DNA from: Bolinopsis microptera
Taxonomy: Eukaryota; Ctenophora; Tentaculata; Lobata; Bolinopsidae
Assembly (NCBI RefSeq): GCF_026151205.1
Contig: NC_087074.1
Coordinates: forward strand, 21,061,765 to 21,125,764
Reading direction: 5' to 3'
DNA length: 64,000 nucleotides
A program made the translations under genes and the position numbers. The notes beneath the pieces were generated by a model. It saw only the letters and a program-made list of their open reading frames with translations, was not told the origin of the DNA and searched no databases. Positions 38,422 to 61,325 of this stretch are shown piece after piece; within the stretch, counting starts at the first letter, position 1; the number at the start of each line of letters is the position of its first letter.

Positions 38422-41400
38422 ACCATACTAAGTAAGGCGATTTGAACATATACTCAGCTACAACTCAAGACCCAAACGGGACGTAAGAACTTCGTGAGCC
38501 TCAAAATCTTCAAATATACAGCACAAGTACCTAGTTAGTCAAACACATAAACACAAAGCATACATACGAATACCAAATAATGTATAAGTGCCATTACTAA
38601 TTCGAAATAAAAATATATCCTGCTATCTAATTTTAAAAAATTGAAAATAAACCTGAGAGAAGAGGGGAAGGAGAGGGTTTTTGGGAGAGGCCATATGAGT
38701 AAGGAAAACAAAACAGGATCCTGTGCCGTAAGCTTTTAAAAATTTTTGTATATGATTCGTTTTGATTTCGTCCTCTTATAATAATATAAGGTCTGATAAC
38801 CCTTGTCAAGGAACTATGCAATAACACCGTTGGTTTACTCATATGATTAAGTATTAGTTAAATAACCTATTTCATGATAATTCATTTGCCATCAAGTTGT
38901 AACTGCACCATCGGTTGTCTGTCATATTTAAATGTAGTTCTAACAAAGCTTTCATAAGATTAATCTTGAATATACTGATAGGAGTGGAGAAGTCCTATTT
39001 CACTCGTTGACCTTACGGCAGTGATTCCAAATACAGTTGATTTTAAGATGAATATTGAGGACGGAGTGGGTGGATGAGGTAGTTGTCTCGTCTTGGTGAC
39101 CTGTTGAATAAAGAAACATTGTGTATACGGTGATTGTAACTTATTTATTTAAAAACATTTCCAGTAAACAGTGCAACTTATGAGATTGTGGACAGTCAGA
39201 AGTTATACTCCGTTTCAGATTGGTGTTTACTGTGATCTATTATCAAAAAAGAAATCTTTGCCTAACATCTGCTTGATAACTTACCGTCTTATCCCAGTGA
39301 TAGGCCTTACTCTGGCCATGTTTTGAACTTATTGAAGAACGCATGCATTATCACAAAGAAATCTATGATTTCTTTTTGTATTAAATATGGCTTTATTTAT
39401 TAATTTGATGACACCTCCAAACAGATATTCCATAACAAGTGTGATTCAAAAAGGGTGTGGGTACAGGTCTTAAGAGTGTATTAGGTACACATCGTCTGAT
39501 TCCAAATAGTCGCTACCAACTCACATTTCAATTTACGATTTAACGCTCTCAAGTTACATCCCAGTTTCAGTTTTTGGTCAATAATGACTCCAAAGAAACT
39601 TTAGTTTCCTCTACCTTTTATATTATTAAATTATTCAGTGTCAGTTCTAAATTCATTAGTGTGTTGAATCTGGTTCATTTTCCTACAGTTCTGCTTAAAG
39701 TGATATAACAACATTTCTTTGTGTTGATATGCAGCAATTTATCTCATATAGTGATGAACAAGTTTAAGAATATTTGTTAGCTTGTTGTGCATTAAAAGGT
39801 GTTTTTATAATTTATCTACAACAAATATGGAGGTGTCATCGGCAAAAGTATATAACTTACCTAGGTCTGATACTCAATATCTTCATTGAATGTATATAAA
39901 TGAAAAACAAGGACCTAATACTGACCCCTGAGGCACAACCAAATATTACAGACATTTTTTTCGGATTCTTCTCCAAGTACTGAACATATTGCTGCCTATT
40001 AGAGAGGTAACTGGCTATTAAATTAATTTTGCATCCCTCGAATTCCAAATCAATCAGTTTTTTAAGCAGTTTATCATGACAGATTTATCAAAACGCTTTA
40101 ACTTAATCATAAGAGCCAAGTACATGATTTTTATCTCTTAGTGATTTTTTCATGTAGTCGACAGAGAAGTTAAGTGCATGGCTTCCGAATGATTTTTCTG
40201 AAGCCATAATGATTTTCAAATAATAATCCTTGCGACTGGAAGAAACTGTAAAGCCTGTGATAATATCAGATGACATTGATAATTCGCTGCCCGGACGTTC
40301 TGTGTGGAGGTTAGGTTCAACGGTTCTATACAGTTAAATGTGACAAAGTTTAGGACTAGAGTTTTACACTATGACATTGTGAGTAATTAAAGGTTTATAC
40401 TAGCGACCTTTTCATCTTGACCACAAAATAAGCAAAATGCTATGTTGTTGTCACGTGACAAAAAATTTTAGCCGAGGGTCGGAAGTCGGAAAAAGGTTCA
40501 TGAAGACAGTGGAACTCTTTGTAGTCCGGCTGTACCTCCGAGCGTAGTCTCGCCGAAGCTTCGGACTCCGTCGGATTCAAGTCAGGCGGAAGAGGTCCCT
40601 GCGGAGTCCGCCAGCACTCCGCCGGAGTTCCCGCACTGTACCTGAGTCCGCCTAGTTGCTAACTCCTGTCGGCGGGACGACCCTGCCGAGACCCTGCCTC
40701 GGGAGCCGCTCGGAGTCCGCGGCGGACTTTAAAGCCGCTCGGAAGTCCCCTGCTCGGAGTCCGCTCGCTCCGCTCGGAGTCCGCCAAAAAGACTCGATCC
40801 AGTGTCAATACATTTTAGCGGAGCACGCCGGAGTCCGCGTCGGAGTCCGGCGGCTCCGCCGCTGACTCTACTCCGCGACGGATAGTCAATAAAACGACTT
40901 CTGAAGTCTTAGAAAAGTTCTAGATTACACTGATGTGTTCAAACAGAAATAGAACAAACTTTATAAATTCTGACAACCATTTGATTAGATAATTAAATAA
41001 TTAAGTTAATCAATTATTAAACAAATATTCAAAAATATAAAATTATTTCATCAAAATATATTAAAATTACGTAACATGAATAATAAACAACTTTTCACTA
41101 AATAATCGGGAAATCGAAGCAGTACCTTTATATATGACCTATTAAAAACTAGATCAATCGTACTTATGAAGTCCACAGCTGCACATTGGTGCAATTGTCC
41201 ATGACATTAAAGGCAGTTTGATCCACAATGTATTCCTGCTTATTCTGCATGAACAATCATTGCCACAACCTGACTTATAAACAGTTGCAACTGTATTGTT
41301 TAAAATGAGCTTTTCGGAGCTGTAATTCATAAGAGTGGTCAACTGGTACATGCTCCCCTTATTCTTCTTTCATCCTCAGCTTATCGATTCAAGTTATTAT

Positions 41401-42940
41401 TATCTTACGCTGCAGCTGATGTTAAACAAGATTAGAATGTTGTTCAGCTGTCCCAATGTTGCGGGAGCTGTTCCCACTTGATGTCTGCTGTTGAAGATTG
41501 CGACTTCTGTTCAAGAACTGAAGTCTAGCTTCACTAGTCACTCGATTGTGATGAAATCAACTGCAGCATCAAAAGTTTCTCCGACATGCTTTATGGTTGC
41601 TCAGGTGTAGAATTTGCCGAATAAAAAGCATCTATTTACACGTCATCGTTTTTTAGAATGCGATCGTTCTGAATAGCCGATCCTTACCAATTCCGTGGAG
41701 CCAAACTGTGGTGTCTGATCCAGTGAAAGCGTGCACAGCAGTATCGTGTTTACGTGCCTCCAAGTTTAGGGGGAGCTAAATCGGTAGTTCATAAATAAAC
41801 TGTTATACCCATAAGTTTCAAAACTAGGAGCAGAATTCTATCCACGAATCAACCAACTTAATTAACAGTTTCATAACTCCTTACTGTTCATAATCTGTTA
41901 CAAACTTCGTACCAAAACTGAACTTTTTACAAAAAGTTAAAATAGTGTATACCCATATCTCACTACTCTGTTACATAACATGTCTGAACTGAGGGATGAC
42001 TTCTACATGAACCACCAAAGCCAGCCTTAACTTATTTATAAATCTTCTTGGCTTTGGAAACAATCAAGGACTCCAATCCACATAATAAATCCTACTTTTG
42101 AGAACACATCCTGTAACGCATCAAATGCATCAACGATCTCTTCTAGATGCCCAAGCAGTTCGATAATTAGTGGGCATAATGACAACTTTAACAGTTTTGG
42201 ACCATGCTAGATTATGATAAAAACGTGAATTTATGTAAACAAATACTTAATTACTTAAATATAGCGATTCCGTACGGCGCTTATAAGACGTAATATATGT
42301 TAAAAGCGCGCCGTCAGCTACTCCCTACCCTCAACATTTGGTCGCGGGTTTCTTATGCGCGCACGTACGGTAATCTTGGCCGTTAATCAGACCATGACAT
42401 AACGCTATAGGTGGGAACAGTGACTTGTATTTTTCTTCAACAATACTGAAATTATCCATCCATAAATGATTTACAAAATGACACCTAAACCTCGTCGTGT
42501 TTCGTGTTCACGTTCAACGTTACTGGGTCGGCTGACCTGTGTTGTCGACGTTTGCGAGCAGATCCGGACTCTGCATATATTGTATTAGCAAATTGTATAG
42601 TGTATAATTGTTTAGTGTTTATAATACTCTGCAAGGGCCTGGTAGCACGCTAACACACCAAACCAAAAAGTTGGCCTGCTTGTTCATAACCAATAAATAA
42701 CACGCACAATCCGATAAAAGCGCGTCTGGAAGAAACCTCCGTCAAATGTTCCTTGTATCAACGGGCACAAGAAGCACTACTAGCAATTGTTCCTTACCCT
42801 CCTACATACTTTTGAACATTATTGTTGCGACTCATTGAACAACATCTGAATTAATAAAACAAAAGTTAATTAAACAAAAGTTAAATTTATTACAATTATT
42901 CAATCAATACATATCATAAATTCTAATAATGGAAACACAA
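38422..42940. repeat. Array unit 7, truncated
   Basis: RT fragment about 38935-40295 (-), GC block about 40470-40890, HAFTGSDTTS-type fragment about 41155-41775 (-), LINE tail about 41785-42210 (+). It ends abruptly at 42940 where the 14-bp minisatellite begins, about 0.85 kb short of a full unit. Confidence 0.9.
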
Positions 42941-43147
42941 TCGCTAAACCACACTCGCTAAACCACACTCGCTAAACCACACTCGCTAAACCACACTCGC
43001 TAAACCACACTCGCTAAACCACACTCGCTAAACCACACTAAACCACACTCGCTAAACCACACTCGCTAAACCACACTCGCTAACCACACTAAACCACACT
43101 AAACCACACATCTTAACCACACTAAACCCACATCTTCTCGCTAAACA
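42941..43147. repeat. 14-bp minisatellite TCGCTAAACCACAC
   Basis: About a dozen copies of TCGCTAAACCACAC, degenerating to ACTAAACCAC variants on the right. It begins exactly where the 5.36-kb array breaks off and ends just 35 bp before exon 6 of the acyltransferase gene. Confidence 0.93.
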
Positions 43148-43181
43148 CAGGAAAGATGACGATTTAAAGTTAGTTAATTAC

Positions 43182-53221
<10,040 letters not shown>

Positions 53222-53710
53222 CCAGCTTAATATCTATAACATAGTATTGGTAATTTCTTAATAGTGAATTGGAATTTAAACTGTTGTAAAATTCATTCTA
53301 AATGTAATCTTTACAATCAACTCAACATGTATATCTTAAATATCAACAATCTCACGTGAATTTTACAAAGATTCGGGAAATTATGTATTGGACTGTGCAA
53401 AAAAGTCCAAGACAGTAGTCAAGTCGGGGTCGAAATTAGAAATTCGGAATCTTTTTCGAAAACTCAATCGAAATTAGGATTGAATTAAAAGTCACTGAAT
53501 GCAGGTGGAAATCTTTTCCATGATTTTGTAATCTAGTTTGTTATTGTAGAAAATTAAATATATTAAGAAAATTTGCCGATGTCATAAACAAATGTTCAAA
53601 TACACCCAAAATAATTTTGTGTTTAAGTTCAGAATTTCAGACTATTACTCAAAAATGAGATATTGCCAAGTTTGAAGTTACTGAAAATCCCTATGCTACA
53701 AGTTATTATA
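53222..53710. other. Presumed 5' flank of AGPAT
   Basis: AT-rich sequence upstream of the ATG at 53221 on the minus strand, up to the mariner-like element. I see no convincing TATA box or other promoter element. Confidence 0.4.
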
Positions 53711-54456
53711 CAGGGTGGGCCAAAAGTCAGTGGGCATACGTTGGCCTTAATAGCTCAGTCACTGAGTGCCCAATTGAAATAATTCTTTCTGGTATGACTT
53801 AATACCACCACTGGTTCGAGGAATTTGTCAAATCGAAAAATATTCGTGTTCATTTAAAAAAAATTAAGGTTCATTTTCGCATTTATTTGATAGTTTGGAT
53901 AGATGGATCGAGCCAAATTTTATTGAATTGTGTTTGGCCTTTCGAATTACGTTTGTCCTGAAAAAATGAGAGTTTTAGCTTCTCAGATCACCGAGATATG
54001 AAGCATAACGAGTTTATTCATTACGTGTGATCAGATGATTGGCTTACCTAATCACGTGATAAGGTGACCCCGTTAACCACCCCGTTAAACATTATGAGAA
54101 TCGTTAAGGCTGCCCAATTAAGGTGTCGTGTCACGGTGTCACATAATCACCCAGTCAATTTTGTTAACAAGATACACAAAATGCTTGATAACTTCGTCAT
54201 TTCTAATCTGTTTTGCGTCATGTTTTCAGATCATATAATGCAACATTTAATACTCTACCGTCTGTTCAGAAAAAACAGTACAGGTGTTTTAATATTGAAT
54301 GGGCGTGGTCTAAAATATTCGAATTTTCAAATTTTGATGACGGAATCCTCGAACCAGTAAGTACAGTATGCCATCTGCAAAGCAACAGCTCTCAAATATA
54401 AAACATGGTGGAGCTATTGAGGCCAACGTATGCCCACTGACTTTTGGCCCACCCTG
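53711..54456. mobile_element. Mariner-like non-autonomous element with 46-bp inverted ends
   Basis: CAGGGTGGGCCAAAAGTCAG at 53711 is matched in reverse complement at 54437-54456. The inverted ends extend about 46 bp with one mismatch. Both ends are flanked by TA (53709-53710 and 54457-54458), the usual target duplication of Tc1/mariner elements. The 746-bp body holds only a 98-codon frame without recognisable transposase motifs, so it is a deletion derivative or MITE. Confidence 0.82.
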
Positions 54457-55435
54457 TACAAAATAAGATATAACAAGCAGATGGTTTTAAAAATAATGTG
54501 CATAATTCTTTGAAATTTGCATGTATATTGGCACAATTAAATGCATTATTAGGCAGCACAGCCCATGGTTTGGGTATGTAAGGAATTAAAATATAGTTTT
54601 GCATTATAGCTGTTCACATGCACAACCTGTTAAATCTTTCGAGAGTGTGCAGTACAAGGAATAATGTATGTTTTTAGCTGCAGGTAATTAAGTGATTTAG
54701 TCATTAGTGATACAATAAATTTAAAATTGAAGTTCGACTGTTTGCACTTTAACCGTTATATCAACATTTAAAAATGAATGTTACAAAAATTGGTTTAATT
54801 AATTCGTGTTAAAATTAGGGTTATGGTTAGGAAATCAAACTACAGTACTCTGAGTAGTGCCCTTATTGCACTTGCCATTAACGCTGTTAAAGCTAAAAAC
54901 ATTTAATGCAGTTTTATTCAATGAAACAAGAAATTTCAATGAAACAAGAAATTTAATTTTAACACATTTTACAGAATAAAAAGATGAATAAACAATTCAT
55001 AAAATATAATGCCCATTTGGTGTATGACTTTTTGTCCTTGACTGCTAGTTTGGTTTTGGAAGGACAGGTAACTAACGGGGCAAGGAGGCAAGGTTCAGTT
55101 AGGTTTTTAGAGACAAGGCTCATATTAGGACTAGAAGAAATTTGTTAATAGACATTAGGGGTTCTGTTTATAGTTGTTACTATTAACAGGTTACTATTAA
55201 TAGGTTGCAGTCTTGTTGTGACAAAAAGTCTACACTAAAACATGCTATAGTTTATATTGTGTAGTTCACGGATATAAAATGCAGCTTCAAGGTGGATATT
55301 AGAAAGCTGTTGACGGATGTTACTCGTCTAAATTTCTTCGAAGTAGCGCGCGCCGCTTTCTTCTCGAAATAAATGGCCTGATGGTTCACATAGCCATGTG
55401 TATACGCGTATTGCGTGACGCGCTTGTTTCACAAG

Positions 55436-55471
<36 letters not shown>

Positions 55472-57832
55472 TTATTGAATATATATATATTTGCCGCCTT
55501 CGGCGGTCGCGTTGCTCTAATCAGAGCCCTCTCGCTTGCAGTATCAATGATTATAATATTACGTTTTTCGTTTTATTTTTGGCTTAGCTCGCTTGTTGAA
55601 GCACCGCGTGCATTGCCAATTGCTGCATGCTTGCTTCTAAGCAATAATACATTGCGCTTTACAATTTAACGTTGCTAAGTCACGTGTTTATAAAACGATT
55701 TAGCTAATAGCATTGGCTTTAGTTTTTTAGGAAAACGTGCGTTTTTTATTTAGTATTCAATCTGCGTTCAATTAAAAACTAAATGCACAATGGGCCTGGG
55801 GCCGGGGAAAAGTAGGGCTGAAATATGTATTTTATTGACTGCAAATAATAAAGAAATTAGGGAGAATTTTAAAAAGTAGTTATGATGTTTATGTCATTAC
55901 TTGTAGCGCTATGCACTACTGGGCCGCGCCGCGCATCTTCTCGCAATCACAGTAGGTCGGAGAAATGCACCACTGTGCGTGGCCAAGCTGCAAAGGATTG
56001 ACATCGTGAATCAATCTCATTACTTTTGATTTCACAATAAAAAGTTTAATAATACAAAAGTTAAATTTATTACCAATTATTCAATTTCATTACATATAAT
56101 AAATTTTAATATTAGAAGCACTGCGCAGAATAAATGTTTTAAACTGTAAACTATATCGATTGTTGTGACTTACTATCGATTAACTTCTTTGAGATTCCTC
56201 GTGAGGCTTAATGTGATACCGATGTAGTTATAACTTATAATATTGCATCGAGTTAACCAGTGATACTGGTAAAATATTTGTTTGAAATATGAAGACCGTC
56301 AACGAGTCCAACTCGGCGCGCGTCTTGGTAAGTTACAGTAAAACAAAATTTTTATTTACCACAAAACAATCAATACATATTTAATATTATTATACATTTA
56401 CAAATAAATCTAAATTTAAATTCAGCTATATCCACAATACACAGCCCGCCGCGCAGACAGCCACACATTGCTGAGAGATTCTCAGGTGCAGATGTAAGCG
56501 CCGCGCGCGCGAGGTTTGTTATCTTACAATTACATGTCACGATATATTATTAATTATCAGAGAATTTTAGAAGCAAAATAATAATTGCATATTGGGAAAA
56601 TTTCGGTCGTTAACGCAGTACAGGGCGTGGACACTGCAATGCTAATAACGGAAAATTTTGAGGCACGAGTTTCATTCAGCTACCCAATTTATATGTGACA
56701 TGTACTTGTATTAAATTCAGATAAATGTTAGTAACAATCGACGTCAACATTGTGCAACTGTAAACTGCAAAATGTTAACGTCGATTATCACTAAATCAGA
56801 TCTCGCAAGTTACTAATTCTTTGCACTATATATGTTACGTCACTATAGCATATGTCATTCATATTGTACGTTATATAAGATAAAAATAAACATTTTATAA
56901 TTGTTTCAATGTTCAACACTGCTAAAAAACAAATACCTACTTGCCCATCCTTCAGCTTCACACCTCGTTTTGGAGACTGAAGGATGTCAATAAATAAATA
57001 ATGGATAACATTAATACTGAATATGATGGATAATCAGTAATATCAATAAAATCCACAATCACTAATCATGTTTTCGATGGGCAAGCACTCGCAACTGGAT
57101 GCTGAAACAAACGGCGCAAGTCTTGCACCGTTCATGCAGCATAGAGAAACAAATTTTAGAGAAACAGCATACGTCGCGAGATATCATGAGCTCCGCTAAC
57201 TCTGCGATTCTAACGGATGAATTAGGCTACCCCGACAGAAACACAGGTAACAGGGGGTTGTGGAAGGACACGAACACTGTTCGTTAACTCGTACCCCGGG
57301 TACCCCCTATATAGATCTATGTCCCGCCGGAGAGAGCCCACCACCAGTCATATCGAAAGCAGCTTTTAATTCTGCATTATAAATATCGCGTCGTCATAAT
57401 AAATAATATACATTACCACTACACACTTGTCACTACACACTTTTATGCACAGTACAACTAAAATATTAACAAGAGACAGAAGAGTTTTACATCGGCTCAG
57501 CACCGCAAGGACGTTGGCTATACACGTGGTTCATAAATTAGTTTGATTTGGGTACGGTTCGACCGGGAAAGTGGTCGGGATTAGTTCTCATAATGAGTGA
57601 TCACTGTCGTCAGATATATTAGAGCGGGAACTCCCCCAGGTTCCGGACGAAACGCGCACAGTATTTAGAGTATCAGCGCCCAATGCTGTGCGCGCGCGTT
57701 CCCATATTGTTTTATCATTCGGCGATCGCGTTCAACGTGACTGGTGAGGAAGTGCTATGTTGTTTACCTAAATTCAAGCATGGTATCCATAGATAAGATT
57801 ATCAGTCAGTAAGTGGGAATAACAGGCAAGTA
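54457..57832. other. AT-rich region with microsatellite and diverged repeat fragments
   Basis: No gene was recognised with confidence. A (TA)n microsatellite spans about 55438-55492. The stretch 56035-56200 (ACAAAAGTTAAATTTATTAC and following) is a diverged copy of the part of the array unit around 10660-10790. A short possible first coding exon, ATG at 57187 to a GTAACA donor at 57249, reads MSSANSAILTDELGYPDRNTG; nothing supports it beyond openness and a donor. Confidence 0.5.
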
Positions 57833-60800
57833 TCACTTGTACAGTAGGAAAAGTAGAGGTCCTAATACACTACCCTGAGGGACTCCAAATTCGACCGGTA
57901 ATTCATCAGATTTGGTATCTAGAACATTTACAAATTGTTTCCTATTAGACAAGTAACTAGAGATAAGATTCAGAGCATTCCCTCTTATACCATAGTTTTT
58001 TAATTTAGTAGTTAGTTTACAGTGATCTAGAGTGTCAAAGGCTTTTGAGAGATCGATGAAGACCCCTAGGACATGTTGCTTTTTACTAATTAACGATTCT
58101 ATATGTTCTACAGAGTAGTTCAGTGCATGGCTGGTGGAGTGTCCTTTCCTAAAGCCGAACTGGTTTTCATGTATTATCCCCTTGGAAGTAAGGAAACTAT
58201 AGAGCCTCTTATAAATTAACTTTTCTAGAATTTTCCCGAATACAGGTAGAGTTGATACTGGTCTATAGTTTTCTAATAGCTGTTCATCTTCTTTTTTGTA
58301 AATGGGGCTGATTCTCCCAGTCTTCAATTCATCGGGGAAGTGGCCTTCTTGCATGCATTTGTTAAAGTATCTAGCTAAGTACGGTGCAGTAATTTGGCAT
58401 GACTTCTTGATCACATGAATAGGTATGTCACTGGATTTCCCGTTTTTTAGTTCGCTTATGGTCTCTTTAATCTCAGTACAGTCAGAATCCCAAAGATAAA
58501 TACTGGACGTAATTGATGTTGGCAGGTAGTCAGTAAATGAAGGCAGCGAATTTATTCTCAAATAGTCACCAGAGTATGCTTCGTTCAGGTTAGCTGCAAT
58601 AGAGGCAAAGTATTTATTGAACTCATTTGCAATTATACGACGATTAATCACACGTTCATTATTTATCACGAAGTTCGGCTTGATCTCACGTCTTTTCTTA
58701 CCACGTAGTTCGTTGATTATCTGCCAGGTTTTCTTACTGTCTCCAGCGCATTCTGTAATCTTAACACCATGATACTTACGTTTTGCAGAATTGATAAGGT
58801 GGTTTAATAACTTCCGGTGTGCCTTAAATTCTTCATGACGTGTTACCTTATTTGTACAATTATAACAAAGAGTAAGACAGTCTGCATGGCTAGGTGAAGA
58901 GTTGCTGAGGCATTTCTTCTTAACTGCCTTTTTCCATAGGTCATAAAGCTCATGTTTTCTATTTATAGAGGCAATTAGGCCAGATGTAATCCATGGGTTG
59001 TTTTTAGCAGTACGTTTAGAACACTTAGGCTGGTCTAGTTTACATGCGTTGTCTAGTTGATGATTGAATAGAGTGAAAAAAGTACTGAAATCTTCTGGTG
59101 GATCACTTGTTAATTCATTGTCTAGTACTTCGACAAATTTGTTCACATTAGTAGCACAGTAGTCATAGTACTGGAAGTGCTTTTGTTCATGATCCTCAGC
59201 ACTGACTAGGGGTGAGTTGAATATGTTAAATACAGCATGATGGTGACTGATGCAGGTACTAATCGTTCCAGAGCAGATAGAGTTTTCGATGTTGGTGGTG
59301 AGTATGTTGTCAATGCATGATTGGTTACATCCTGGTTTATGATGCGTAGACGTAGAAATAAGTGGTGATAAACCTAGGCCTAGAATAAGGTTTTCAAAGT
59401 CTTGAACGAGTTTACTGTTTTCATCATGGAGATTAATGTTGAAGTCTCCTAGTATGTAAACATTCTTTTTTGAGCATGATTCAATCATTTTTCTAAGTTC
59501 ATTTAGTGCCTCTGAGGCGTTCCCACTAGGAGGACGGTACAGAACTCCTACATGTAGAGGTTCATCATGTTGAATGGTAATAAATAGGGTTTCAAGATTT
59601 TTGGTTACCCATGATAATTCTTCGTTTACAACTCCATTAAGTTCGTCCTTTAAGTACAATGCTACTCCACTTCCCTTCGCTTTATTGATATGTTTATCTT
59701 GGTAGAAACAATTAGTCCAGTCATTTACGGACATTTTTGGGTTAGTACCTGCAAATTTTCAGATACCCACGAAACTTTGCACAGACCTTCCCAAAGGTAT
59801 GATAAAACGATTTTCGGTTGGAGACATTTTTTTTACTTTGGGCAAAACCCAGGAGGGCCACGCCCATCTGACCCAATAACGTAACTGACCCCTTGCTTCT
59901 GAAGGTCGTAGAGACTTCAAAATAGGCTTAAACGAAGCCGCATATGCATGTTTATATAAGAGTTATTGATCAACACAATGCCTAAAATCCTTACTTTTCG
60001 AGAAATTCGCCAAAAACCATTTTGGGCGTGGCGCTGAGCCGATTTTACTAACTTTTGATAGGATTGTGATAGATTGTTTGGATAGAGTTCAAAAGAACCG
60101 CAATTGGCATATTTATATATGACTTACGAAGAAACATATGCCTTAAAGTGCTTACTTTTTCAGTTATTGGCGAAAAACTGATTTTCGGTTCCAGAAATCA
60201 TGCAAAAATATGGGTATGTGGTACATTGGGCTATGAAGGCCTTAGAGATTTTTGAATGAGTGCAAATTGTGCAAAATGGCCATGTTTATATACAACTTAT
60301 GAAGCAACATGCACCCTAAAATGCTTACTTTTCGAGTTATTTGGGGGAAAAACAGAGAAAATTTGCACAAAATAGAGCAAAATTGGTTATATCAGCCATT
60401 TTTGCCTCCCGTTCTATGTTAATAACTCGAAAAGTAAGCATTTTAGGGTGCATGTTGCTTCATAAGTTGTATATAAACATGGCCATTCTGCACAATGTGC
60501 ACTTATTCAAAAATCTCTAGGGCCTTCATAGCCCAATTTACCACATACCCATATTTTTGCATGATTTCTGGAACCGAAAATCAGTTTTTCGCCAATAACT
60601 GAAAAAGTAAGCACTTTAAGGCATATGTTTCTTGGTAAGTCATATATAAATATGCCAATTGCGGTTCTTTTGCACTCTATCCAAAGAATCTATCACAATC
60701 CTATCAAAAGTTAGTAAAATCGGCTCAGCGCCACGCCCAAAATGGTTTTTGGCGAATTTCTCGAAAAGTAAGGATTTTAGGCAATGTGTTGATCAATAAC

Positions 60801-61325
60801 TCTTATATAAACATGCATATGCGGCTTCGTTTAAGCCTATTTTGAAGTCTCTACGACCTTCAGAAGCAAGGGGTCAGTTACGTTATTGGGTCAGATGGGC
60901 GTGGCCCTCCTGGGTTTTGCCCAAAGTAAAAAAAATGTCTCCAACCGAAAATCGTTTTATCATACCTTTGGGAAGGTCTGTGCAAAGTTTCGTGGGTATC
61001 TGAAAATTTGCAGGCACATGTCCATAAATGACTGGACTAAATTGTATCCCTCTAGATGGTAAACAGTGCTTTCCTCTATTCCAATATTGGTTTCAGCAAG
61101 TCCAATAATTTTAAATTTTTCGGCTATTAGGTCTAGTTCCATGCTAAAGGCATCAAAATTTGTTTTATTGCCATCTATGTTCTGGAAAATCATGGAGCAG
61201 TTGCTTGCAAAACACGGTTTGATATGTGTGTTAAAGTCCTTAATTGTATAGGATCTACAGTTTTCCAAAACATCAGACATCTTTTGGAGACATGGGTCAC
61301 AGTCATTAACTTCAGGATCGGTCAT
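57833..61325 (-). pseudogene. CR1/jockey-type LINE ORF2: endonuclease and RT N-terminal part, interrupted
   Basis: The minus-strand frame starts at 61325 and encodes the beginning of an APE-type endonuclease (SMIFQNIDGNKTNF, then GLAETN). It stops being LINE sequence at GYN (61043), where a palindromic element is inserted, and resumes at CFYQDKH (59712). Then follow VALYLKDEL, VGVLYRPPSG, ILGDFNINL, CIDNILTTN and SHHHAVF, the endonuclease core. The RT blocks FGFRKGHSTSHAL, VFIDLSKAFDTLDH and GVPQGSVLGPLLF come next, ending with LLYK and a stop at 57833 before the catalytic FADD block. The 633-codon frame 57833-59734 is intact; only the insertion and the lost 3' half break the element. The missing 3' half lies on the opposite strand from 62390. 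Confidence 0.9.
59713..61039. mobile_element. 1327-bp near-perfect palindromic (foldback) element inserted in the LINE
   Basis: It begins TAGTCCAGTCATTTACGGAC and ends with the inverted equivalent GTCCATAAATGACTGGACTA. The two halves are inverted copies along about 630 bp each, around a short centre near 60376. The flanking 3-bp duplication AAT is at 59710-59712 and 61040-61042. Removing the element and one AAT restores the GYN-CFY reading frame of the LINE. Within each arm a motif like CCTTAAAATGCTTACTTTTC recurs at spacings of about 165 bp. No long coding frame is present. Confidence 0.88.

Larger units (their letters stand above)
6215..42940. repeat. Tandem array, ~6.85 copies of a 5.36-kb composite unit
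   Basis: Head-to-tail copies start near 6215, 11561, 16928, 22283, 27632, 33021 and 38422, spaced 5.34-5.40 kb. The last copy stops at 42940 (GGAAACACAA) and lacks about 0.85 kb. Order within a unit: reverse-strand reverse transcriptase fragment; GTCACGTGAC palindrome and a GC-rich block; AT-rich spacer; reverse-strand fragment of a HAFTGSDTTS-type protein; plus-strand LINE C-terminal tail; 1.6 kb AT-rich remainder. Copies differ mainly by dispersed single-base insertions and deletions, often several per 60 bases and not confined to homopolymers. Most short open frames in the array are therefore not genes. Confidence 0.93.

Noticed and set aside
42941-43147. CRISPR-like array
   Set aside because: Direct 14-bp repeats without unique spacers in a eukaryotic context; it is a minisatellite.
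54064-54360. A transposase fragment in the mariner-like element
   Set aside because: The 98-codon frame shows no DDE/D motifs or helix-turn-helix that I can recognise.
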